64,000 nucleotides of DNA from Streptomyces carminius (GTDB lineage Bacteria > Actinomycetota > Actinomycetes > Streptomycetales > Streptomycetaceae), in assembly GCF_002794255.1 (NCBI RefSeq), contig NZ_PGGW01000014.1:1-64000 (forward strand), read 5' to 3'. Shown here piece after piece: positions 7,310 to 14,697 of the stretch. Every line of letters starts with the position of its first letter. Position 1 is the stretch's first letter. The translations under genes were made by a program, and so were the position numbers. A model generated the notes under the pieces. It worked only from the letters and a program-made list of their open reading frames with translations. It was not told the DNA's origin and ran no database searches.

Positions 7310-9769
7310 TCAACGGTCCACCTTCTCACCCACACCGGTCGGGCCGCGCCGTCCGGGCCCGGCGTCCGCGGCCCGGTCACCCGCCTGCTCCTGTCCGGCA
7401 TCCTTCCCGGTGCCGTCCGCGGGCCTGTCACCGGTACCCCCGTCGGGGCCCGTCTCCTCTTCCTCGGGCTCCTCGGGCTCCTCGGGCTCGCCGGAGGCGG
7501 CCGGCGGTGCCAACGGGGCGTCCGGGTCCGGCCGGTCGCCGGCGCGTTTGCGCTGGGTGTACATCCGTACCCCGGCCAGGACCACCAGGAGGACACCACC
7601 GGAGATCACCAGCATCACCGCGGAGGTGATCTCGGTGACCTCCACCTGGAACCTCATCGGGTCGCCCCAGCGCTCGCCGTCCGCGGTGTAGAGCTGGGCC
7701 TCCACCCAGGTGCGTCCGTTGGCCTTGGCTGTGGTGGGGACCTTCACGGACTGGCTGTGCCCGCCCGCCACCGTCACCGGCTGTGCCTCACCGACGTCCA
7801 GGCCGATCCGGCGGCCGGAGACCAGCCGGAGCTCCAGCCCTTCCACCCCCTGGAGGAGGTTGTTCTGCACGGTCACCGGGATGGTGGCGCTGCGGCCGGA
7901 CAGCTTCATGTCCGACTTCTCGACCAGCCGGACCTCTCCCATCAGCCCCCGCAGATAGTCGTGCGCCGAGGCGCGGTAGCGTGCCGCGGTCTCGGGAGCG
8001 CCGCGCCAGGAGACGGACATCGAGCGGTGCAGCGCGTTGCTGAAGGGGGTCCGCACCCGCTCGGGCTGGGACAGGATGCTCTGGAAGTCGTCGAGGTCGT
8101 TCCGGATGGCGCGGATCTGCTGGAAGGCCTGAGTGGGGATCTCGTGCTTGCGCAGTTCGGCGGGGTATGCGCGCCCGCCGGGCACCTTGCGCCTGGCCGC
8201 CGGGTCCGGCTTGGCGCTCGCGGCCTCGGTCAGACCGGTGAACTCCGCCCAGCGGCCGTCGAGCCGGAGTGCCCGGACGGCTTTGGCCATCGCCTGGGCC
8301 TGACTGGCGGTGGGTGTCCGCTGCGGGGCCACCACGATGCTGCGCTGCCGGTCCGGCAGCTGGGCGTTGATCGCCTGGGTGTGGGCCAGGAACTGCTGTA
8401 CGGCGTCCACCGTGTTCTCCGCCCGGGTCAGATCGCCCCGGAAGAGTTTCGACAGCCGGGAGTCCGCGACGATCGCCGTGGTGCCGCCGCCGATGGGCCG
8501 GGCGGCGGTGGGGGTGTGGTTCAGACCGTCGGGTTCGCGCAGGCTGTCGCTGCGGGTGATGACGTTGCGGGCGCCGGCCGAGGTGGCCACGGAGACGATC
8601 GAGGGATCGATGGCGCCCTCCACCGGCCAGGCGAAGTCGGTGCTGGGTTCGACGGGCAGCACCGTCTCCACGGTGAGTCGGCCCAGCTCGGTGGCCGGCC
8701 CGAGATGGCTGAGGACGCCGGCGACGTTCTTGCCGCGGTGGGCGATGGAGGCCAGATCGGGGTCGCCGAAGGGCAGGGCGACGACCTCTTCGCCCTCCAC
8801 CGCCCGGGTGAGATCGGCCAGCCACTGGCGGGCGTGGTTCCGTCCCTTGCCGGGGACCGTCTCGCCGTTCTCGCCCAGCACCTTGTACGGCTTGGTGGCC
8901 ATCGCCTCGACCGAGGCCAGCAGATCCGGGTCGACCACCCAGGTGACCGGCAGGTCCGATCCGAGGGCGACCAACTGCTGGAGCCGCCCGCCGGGCGCTA
9001 TCTCGGCGGCGAGTTCGTCGTCCCGCAGGATCGGGGTCTGATCCCGGCGGCCGGACTCGGTGAGAGCGGTGACATGGGAGGAGGAGATCAGCGGCCACAG
9101 GAAGGCCAGCTGTGTCGCGGTGTCGGGCGCGGAGGGCTGCCAGGGCAGGAAGGTGCGGTCGATGCCCAGCACATGGTCGTACGGTTCGTCGCGCGTCCGG
9201 CCCGACAGCGACACCCCGAGCTGGTACACCCCGGCCTCGTCGAGCGACAGCTCCTCGACCGGCACGCTGAGGGTGAAGGAACGGTCGGTGCCCGCCGGGA
9301 TGTCGCCGATCTCCGCGCTGCCCTCGCCGTCGAGCTCGGCTCCGTCGACACCGGGAACGGAGCCGGTGCGCGAGGCGGCCTCGCTGATCGCGCTGCGTGC
9401 GGACAGCCGGGCACCGGGGCGCAGCGCGACCCGGGCATCGGTGACGGCCGTCCGGCTCCTGTTGCTGACCCGGCCGGAGACGGTCACCGTACCGCCCTTC
9501 TCCGGGACCGAGGGGGTGAGCCGGTTGATGGAGACCGAGGTCTTCTCCGCTTCGTCGGCCGCGGGGGCGGCGGGGGCGGCGGGGCGCACGGCCTGCGCGG
9601 CGGGCCGCACGGTGGTGTCCGCGGCGGTGGCCGGAAGGGTCTGGACGACCCCGGCCAGTACCGGTACGGCGGTCAGGACGGCCACCCAGCGTCCCGTTCG
9701 GCGGCGCCGGGCAGGAGCGGTGGGGGTCGTCCCTGGGGTCTTAGCCGCCTCGGCCACGTACTCGTCCAT
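7310..9769 (-). CDS. DUF6049 family secreted, membrane-anchored protein
   Basis: This large exported protein of unknown function is conserved next to murJ in Streptomyces. The 819-residue product has a basic stretch then a hydrophobic signal segment (about residues 27-48, ending near LPATAADTT). A long extracytoplasmic region follows, with beta-rich parts near both ends. A C-terminal transmembrane helix (SAVMLVISGGVLLVVLAGV) is followed by a short basic, then Pro/Glu-rich cytoplasmic tail containing EPEEPEEPEEEE. It lies between murJ and the CCA-adding enzyme, which is transcribed away from it. The position and topology suggest a cell-wall or division-related role, but no catalytic motif is recognisable and I assign none. 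The start is uncertain because GTG codons follow shortly after the ATG. Confidence 0.82.
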   Translation of the reverse strand: MDEYVAEAAKTPGTTPTAPARRRRTGRWVAVLTAVPVLAGVVQTLPATAADTTVRPAAQAVRPAAPAAPAADEAEKTSVSINRLTPSVPEKGGTVTVSGRVSNRSRTAVTDARVALRPGARLSARSAISEAASRTGSVPGVDGAELDGEGSAEIGDIPAGTDRSFTLSVPVEELSLDEAGVYQLGVSLSGRTRDEPYDHVLGIDRTFLPWQPSAPDTATQLAFLWPLISSSHVTALTESGRRDQTPILRDDELAAEIAPGGRLQQLVALGSDLPVTWVVDPDLLASVEAMATKPYKVLGENGETVPGKGRNHARQWLADLTRAVEGEEVVALPFGDPDLASIAHRGKNVAGVLSHLGPATELGRLTVETVLPVEPSTDFAWPVEGAIDPSIVSVATSAGARNVITRSDSLREPDGLNHTPTAARPIGGGTTAIVADSRLSKLFRGDLTRAENTVDAVQQFLAHTQAINAQLPDRQRSIVVAPQRTPTASQAQAMAKAVRALRLDGRWAEFTGLTEAASAKPDPAARRKVPGGRAYPAELRKHEIPTQAFQQIRAIRNDLDDFQSILSQPERVRTPFSNALHRSMSVSWRGAPETAARYRASAHDYLRGLMGEVRLVEKSDMKLSGRSATIPVTVQNNLLQGVEGLELRLVSGRRIGLDVGEAQPVTVAGGHSQSVKVPTTAKANGRTWVEAQLYTADGERWGDPMRFQVEVTEITSAVMLVISGGVLLVVLAGVRMYTQRKRAGDRPDPDAPLAPPAASGEPEEPEEPEEEETGPDGGTGDRPADGTGKDAGQEQAGDRAADAGPGRRGPTGVGEKVDR

Positions 9770-9848
9770 CCTGTCTGCGGTCGTTCGGGTGCCGGACCTG
9801 CCGCTTGCGGCCGCTGGTCTGACGCACCCAGATGCTAACGATCCCAGG

Positions 9849-9924
9849 CCTCCCCGAGTGCCGCGGAGCCGTCCGGGTGCCGGACCGGCCCGGCACCCGG
9901 ACGGCTCCGCGGCACTCGGGGAGG
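9849..9924. repeat. 35-bp perfect inverted repeat between divergent genes
   Basis: The arms 9849-9883 and 9890-9924 are perfectly complementary over 35 bases, with a 6-base loop (ACCGGC). The hairpin sits in the spacer between the DUF6049 start (9769, minus) and the CCA-adding enzyme start (9994, plus), so it does not follow either gene. Any transcript reading from either side would form a very stable stem. It could act as a bidirectional insulator, a leader structure or a mobile palindrome. Confidence 0.9.
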
Positions 9925-9993
9925 ACGACGGGTGACGGCCGGGCGGTGATCGGGGAGGAGCGGAGGGAGGAGGGCAACGTACCCTGTTCTGCT

Positions 9994-11478
9994 GTGCCGA
10001 ACGCCAACACTGACAGCCATCCCCAGCAGCCCGCTCCCGGCCTCTCCCGGGGAGCCCCCTCGGCGGAGCTGGGGGAGGTGCAGCGCAGAGCCGTGAGCGA
10101 GCTGCTACGGGTCTCCCCCGTCGCGGACGACCTCGCCCACCGCTTCCAGGATGCCGGGTTCACCCTGGCCCTGGTGGGCGGGTCCGTACGCGACGCGCTG
10201 CTGGGCAGGCTCGGCAATGACCTGGACTTCACCACCGATGCCCGGCCGCAGGACATTCTCGCCCTGGTCAGGCCGTGGGCGGACGCGGTATGGGAGGTGG
10301 GTATCGCCTTCGGCACGGTGGGCTGCCGCAAGGACGACTACCAGATCGAGGTGACGACATACCGGTCGGAGGCGTACGACCGCACCTCGCGCAAACCCGA
10401 GGTCGCCTACGGCGACTCCATCGAGGAGGATCTCGTACGCCGTGACTTCACCGTCAACGCCATGGCGGTCGTGCTGCCCGGGAAGACCTTCGTCGACCCG
10501 CATGACGGTCTGGGGGACCTGGCGCGCCGGGTACTGCGCACTCCGGGCACTCCTGAGGAGTCCTTCTCCGACGATCCGCTGCGGATGATGCGCGCCGCCC
10601 GCTTCGCCGCCCAGCTCGGCTTCGAGCCGGCGGGCGAGGTGGTCGCCGCGATGACGGCCATGGCCGACCGAATCGGGATCGTCTCGGCGGAGCGGGTGCG
10701 CGACGAGCTGAACAAGCTGGTGCTGGCCGACCACCCCCGCCGGGGACTGGAGCTGCTGGTGGACACCGGCCTCGCCGACCGGGTGCTGCCCGAACTGCCC
10801 GCCCTGCGGCTGGAGCGTGACGAGCACCACCGGCACAAGGACGTCTACCAGCACACTCTGACCGTGCTGGAGCAGGCCATCGACCTGGAGGACGACGGCC
10901 CGGACCTCACTCTGCGGCTGGCCGCCCTCCTCCACGACATCGGCAAGCCGAGGACACGGCGTTTCGAGAAGGACGGGCGGGTCTCCTTCCACCACCATGA
11001 GGTGGTCGGCGCCAAGATGACCAGGTCGCGGATGACCAAGCTCAAGTATCCGGGTGAGATGATCAAGGACGTCTCCCGCCTGGTGGAGCTCCATCTGCGC
11101 TTCCATGGCTACGGCACCGGTGAGTGGACCGACTCGGCGGTGCGGCGCTACGTCCGTGACGCGGGCCCCCTGCTGGAGCGGCTGCACAAACTCACCCGTT
11201 CGGACTGCACCACCCGCAACAAGCGCAAGGCGAACGCCTTGGCACGCGCGTACGACAGCCTGGAGAAGCGGATCGCGCGGCTGAAGGAGCAGGAGGAGCT
11301 CGACGCCATCCGGCCGGACCTCGACGGCAACGAGATCATGGAGATCCTGGGGCTGCGCCCCGGTCCCGAGGTGGGTGAGGCATACCGCCATCTGCTGGAG
11401 CTGCGGCTGGAACACGGCCCGCTGGGGCGGGACGCGGCGGCCGATGCCCTCAGGCAGTGGTGGGCCGCTCGGACGTGA
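9994..11478 (+). CDS. CCA tRNA nucleotidyltransferase
   Basis: This enzyme adds or repairs the 3' CCA end of tRNAs without a template. The 494-residue product shows the class II nucleotidyltransferase signature GGSVRD (residues 62-67) and the metal-binding DLD (Asp77 and Asp79). An RRDFTVNAMA segment and the arm motif (DDPLRMMRAARFAAQLGF) follow. The C-terminal HD domain has LLHDIGKPRT and an HHH cluster. I chose the GTG at 9994, which gives a protein starting about 60 residues before the GGSVRD motif. An in-frame ATG at 9832 would force translation through the 35-bp hairpin and is unlikely. Its 3' end overlaps the convergent MFS gene by 29 bases. The position beside murJ matches Streptomyces gene order. 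Confidence 0.93.
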   Translation: MPNANTDSHPQQPAPGLSRGAPSAELGEVQRRAVSELLRVSPVADDLAHRFQDAGFTLALVGGSVRDALLGRLGNDLDFTTDARPQDILALVRPWADAVWEVGIAFGTVGCRKDDYQIEVTTYRSEAYDRTSRKPEVAYGDSIEEDLVRRDFTVNAMAVVLPGKTFVDPHDGLGDLARRVLRTPGTPEESFSDDPLRMMRAARFAAQLGFEPAGEVVAAMTAMADRIGIVSAERVRDELNKLVLADHPRRGLELLVDTGLADRVLPELPALRLERDEHHRHKDVYQHTLTVLEQAIDLEDDGPDLTLRLAALLHDIGKPRTRRFEKDGRVSFHHHEVVGAKMTRSRMTKLKYPGEMIKDVSRLVELHLRFHGYGTGEWTDSAVRRYVRDAGPLLERLHKLTRSDCTTRNKRKANALARAYDSLEKRIARLKEQEELDAIRPDLDGNEIMEILGLRPGPEVGEAYRHLLELRLEHGPLGRDAAADALRQWWAART

Positions 11479-12814
11479 CGGTGCCGCTGACGTCGTCCTG
11501 GTGGTCGTCGCTCGGTTTCACGTGAAACATGGCGGCGGCCACCATCGCGTACAGCACCGTCACCAACGCCACCAGGGCGGTCGACCGGCCGTCCGGAGGG
11601 AGCATCAGGGCGGCCACTCCCGCCGCACCGACGAAAGCGGTGTTGAAGAGCATGTCGTACAGCGAGAACACCCGCCCCCGATAGGCGTCGTCCACCGAGG
11701 ACTGCACGATCGTGTCCGTGGCGATCTTGGCTCCCTGGGTGACCAGGCCCACGGAGAAGGCGGCTGCCAGGACCGGCAGGGGGTCGAAGGGCGGGATGAG
11801 CGAGGGGACCAGCAGTGCCGCCCCTGTCGCACACACCGTGATCCAGCCGAACCGCCCGGTCCGCCTCACGGCCCAGGGGGTGACGACGGCCGCCGTGAAG
11901 AACCCCACACCCGAGACGACCACGGCCAGGCCGAGCAGCGTCATGCCGCCCAGGGCACCGCTTCCGCCACCGGACGTGCCGTTGCCGTCCACACCGCTGT
12001 CGCCGTCCCAGGCGTAGCGGCACAACATCAGCACCATCACCGTCAGTGCGCCGTAGCAGAAGCGCAGCACGGCCATCGACGCGAGGGCCTGCGCGGCCCT
12101 GCGCCGCCGGGCCAGATGGCGCAGCCCGGCGGCCAGCCCGCGTGCCGTGTCGGCGACGGCCTCGGCCAGCCGGGGCCGCTCCCCGGACGGATCAGGGCCG
12201 AGCAGCCCGCGGCTCATCCGCAGCGTGGCCAGCGCCGCCAGCAGGTAGATCCCGGCGCCCAGGGCCACCACCACCGCGTCCGCGGCCGCTCCCGCCGGCG
12301 CGGGGATCCGTACGGCGAAGGCGAGACCGCCGCCCGCGGTGGCGGCCAGGGTGCCGGCGGTGGGTGACAGGGAATTCGCGATCACCAGCCGTTCACCGTC
12401 CACCACCCGCGGCAGCGCGGCCGAGAGCCCGGCGAGAACGAAGCGGTTGACGGCCGTGACCGACAGTGCGGCCAGGTAGAACAGCCACAACGGCACCGAG
12501 GCCAGCACCAGGGCGGCGGTGGTCAGCGCCAGTACGGCGCGCAGCAGGTTTCCGTGGAGCAGTACCTGCCGCCGCTGCCAGCGGTCGAGCAGTACACCGG
12601 CGAACGGGCCGAGCAGTGAATACGGCAGCAGCAGGACGGCCATCGCGGAGGCGATGGCCGCGGGGGAGGTCTGCTGCTCGGGGGAGAAGACCACATAAGA
12701 GGCGAGCGCGACCTGAAAGACGCCGTCGGCCGACTGGGACAGCAGGCGTACGGCCAGCAGCCGGCGGAAACCGGGGAAGCGCAGCAGCACCCGCAGATCA
12801 CGCACAACAGCCAT
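11450..12814 (-). CDS. MFS transporter
   Basis: This 454-residue major facilitator protein has about 12 hydrophobic segments. The first helices follow a short basic N-terminus (VVRDLRVLLRFPGFRRLL). The loop between helices 2 and 3 has the MFS-type GVLLDRWQRRQ. It resembles the drug/efflux MFS_1 group, but the substrate is not evident. I prefer the ATG at 12814 over the ATG at 12832 because a GAGG-like ribosome site precedes it. Its C-terminal coding end overlaps the CCA-adding enzyme by 29 bases in convergent orientation. A parS site lies within the last 30 codons, and two more lie beyond its 5' end. Confidence 0.88.
   Translation of the reverse strand: MAVVRDLRVLLRFPGFRRLLAVRLLSQSADGVFQVALASYVVFSPEQQTSPAAIASAMAVLLLPYSLLGPFAGVLLDRWQRRQVLLHGNLLRAVLALTTAALVLASVPLWLFYLAALSVTAVNRFVLAGLSAALPRVVDGERLVIANSLSPTAGTLAATAGGGLAFAVRIPAPAGAAADAVVVALGAGIYLLAALATLRMSRGLLGPDPSGERPRLAEAVADTARGLAAGLRHLARRRRAAQALASMAVLRFCYGALTVMVLMLCRYAWDGDSGVDGNGTSGGGSGALGGMTLLGLAVVVSGVGFFTAAVVTPWAVRRTGRFGWITVCATGAALLVPSLIPPFDPLPVLAAAFSVGLVTQGAKIATDTIVQSSVDDAYRGRVFSLYDMLFNTAFVGAAGVAALMLPPDGRSTALVALVTVLYAMVAAAMFHVKPSDDHQDDVSGTVTSERPTTA
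11514..11529. promoter_or_regulatory. parS: parS site (ParB binding)
   Basis: The sequence is GGTTTCACGTGAAACA, with an intact 14-base palindromic core and one consensus mismatch at the first base. It lies within the 3' coding region of the MFS gene. Confidence 0.9.
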
Positions 12815-12983
12815 GCGCTCAGCCTCACACATCCGGAGGCGCCGTATGCGGAACCCCCCTCCCCGAAGGCCGGAGTACGGCCGGACGCGGTCGGACAGGT
12901 GCTTGGGCAGGTGCCCGTGCAGGCACTCGGAAAAAGGCTGGGGCAGTGGCGCTCGGCGAAACGCGACGTGTCACGGAGGAGGG

Positions 12984-12999
12984 TGTTTCACGTGAAACA
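12984..12999. promoter_or_regulatory. parS: parS site (ParB binding), first of a tandem pair
   Basis: This is an exact match to the 16-base Streptomyces parS consensus TGTTTCACGTGAAACA. It sits in the spacer between the MFS gene start and the end of the GT87 gene and is one base away from a second site. Confidence 0.95.
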
Positions 13000-13000
13000 C

Positions 13001-13016
13001 CGTTTCACGTGAAACA
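13001..13016. promoter_or_regulatory. parS: parS site (ParB binding), second of a tandem pair
   Basis: The sequence is CGTTTCACGTGAAACA: the core is perfect, with one mismatch at the first base. Centre-to-centre distance to the preceding site is 17 bases. It ends two bases before the stop codon of the GT87 gene. Confidence 0.95.
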
Positions 13017-13018
13017 GG

Positions 13019-14578
13019 TCAGTTCGTACGAGGGCGCGGGTCCCGTCCTGGCGAGGTCTCCTGACCGGCGGGAGCGGGAGTCTCCTGGTAGGGGTCTCGC
13101 CAGGGGTCTCCGTAAGCCCCGCCATGCGTTTCGCCGTGGAGTGCCCTCGGAGCGCTTCGGCCGGCACCGAGGACGAAGGCGTCGGGCGCGTGGTCGAGCA
13201 CACCTCCCGAGGGGTCGTCGGAGCCGTCCCGCCGGACCACGTCGTGTCCGGGCGCGAGGATGTCCCGTACGACCACGGCACACAGATACAGCGTGCCCAG
13301 CAGGTGGATCACGATGGCGAGCTGGTAGCCCTCGGTGGGCAGACCGTGCTGGTTGTCGTCACTGCCGGTATAGGCGAGGTAGTACCAGATACCGAGGTAG
13401 TACATGACCTCGCAGGCCTGCCAGATCAGGAAGTCGCGCCAGCGCGGCCGGGCCAGCGCCGCCAGCGGAATGAGCCACAGCACGTACTGCGGCGAGTAGA
13501 CCTTGTTGGTCACGATGAACAGAGCGACGACCAGAAAGGCGAGCTGGGCGTACCGCGGACGCCGGGGCGCGCTCAGGGTGAGCGCGCACAGCGCCGCGCA
13601 TCCCAGCAGCATCAGGACGACGGCATAGGTGTTGGCGCCGTCCAGCGGGTCACCGGTGCGCTGCGAGATGATCAGCCAGAACGAACCGAAGTCGACTCCC
13701 CGCTCCTGGCTGAAGGTGTAGAACTTCCCCCAGCCCTCCGACGCCGGCAGCATGACGGGCAGGTTCACCGCCAGCCAGGCGGCCACGGCCCCGCCCAGCG
13801 CCACGCCGAAGGCCCGCCACCGGCCCGCCCGCCAGCACAGCAGCAGCAGCGGTCCCAGCAGCAGGAACGGGTAGAACTTGGCGGCGGTCGCGAGTCCGAG
13901 CAGCACCCCGGAGGCCAGCGGGCGGCTCCGCGACCACATCAGCATCGATGCGGCGGTCAGGGCCACGGCCAGCAGGTCCCAGTTGATGGTCGCGGTCAGC
14001 GCCAGGGCCGGAGCCAGGGCCACCAGCAGCGCGTCCCAGGGGCGGCGCCGGTGGGTACGGGCCACGCACACCGCCAGGACGGCGGCGCACGCCATCAGCA
14101 TCCCGGCATTGACCATCCAGTAGATCTGCTGCCGGTACATCATCTCGCCGGCGTGCGGGGTGAGCCAGGAGGCTGCCTCCATGAACACCCCGGTCAGCAC
14201 CGGGTACTCCAGATACTCCATCCCGCCGGAGATGTCCTGCGGGATACGGTCGAAGTACGGGGTGAGATCAGCGGCGAAACCGCGTCCGGTGTAGAGGTGC
14301 GGGATGTCGGAGTAGCAGGCGTGCACGTACTGGCTGGTGGCCCCGCGGAACCAGCCGCCGTCGTAGCAGGGCAGCTTCTGCACCATGCCGAGTGCGAACA
14401 TCCCCACCGCCACCAGCAGGACCACCCGTACCGGTGTCCACCGGGACCGGCCGGTCAGCGCCCGCCTGCCGACCGGTCCGCCGATCAGCTCGCTGCCCGC
14501 GGCGGCGACCTCGTCCTGCTCGGTGGGCCGTACCGGTGCCGGTGGGGGGTCATGGCGCGCGATGGTCATGTGGGCCAT
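13019..14578 (-). CDS. GT87-family membrane glycosyltransferase (mannosyltransferase-like)
   Basis: This 519-residue polytopic membrane protein of the GT87 (formerly DUF2029) family of GT-C enzymes probably uses a polyprenyl-phosphate sugar donor on the outer face of the membrane. About ten hydrophobic helices are visible, the first at VVLLVAVGMFALGMV. A conserved acidic loop (FDRIPQDISGGMEYLEYPVLTG) follows, and a GLATAAKFYPFLLL motif is typical of the family. The C-terminal 70 residues are hydrophilic. The ATG at 14578 or the ATG three codons later could start it. Its acceptor is unknown; actinomycete relatives act on lipomannan or related glycolipids. The stop lies two bases from a parS site. 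Confidence 0.85.
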   Translation of the reverse strand: MAHMTIARHDPPPAPVRPTEQDEVAAAGSELIGGPVGRRALTGRSRWTPVRVVLLVAVGMFALGMVQKLPCYDGGWFRGATSQYVHACYSDIPHLYTGRGFAADLTPYFDRIPQDISGGMEYLEYPVLTGVFMEAASWLTPHAGEMMYRQQIYWMVNAGMLMACAAVLAVCVARTHRRRPWDALLVALAPALALTATINWDLLAVALTAASMLMWSRSRPLASGVLLGLATAAKFYPFLLLGPLLLLCWRAGRWRAFGVALGGAVAAWLAVNLPVMLPASEGWGKFYTFSQERGVDFGSFWLIISQRTGDPLDGANTYAVVLMLLGCAALCALTLSAPRRPRYAQLAFLVVALFIVTNKVYSPQYVLWLIPLAALARPRWRDFLIWQACEVMYYLGIWYYLAYTGSDDNQHGLPTEGYQLAIVIHLLGTLYLCAVVVRDILAPGHDVVRRDGSDDPSGGVLDHAPDAFVLGAGRSAPRALHGETHGGAYGDPWRDPYQETPAPAGQETSPGRDPRPRTN

Positions 14579-14697
14579 CCTGCCGTATGACGGGGCCGGG
14601 CCCGCGGCCCCGCGGAACGACGGGTTTCCGCCTTCCGCGGGCCACGGGCCCGGTTCCCGGTTACGGGAGGTGCGGCCGGTCTCCCGGCCGGCGACGG

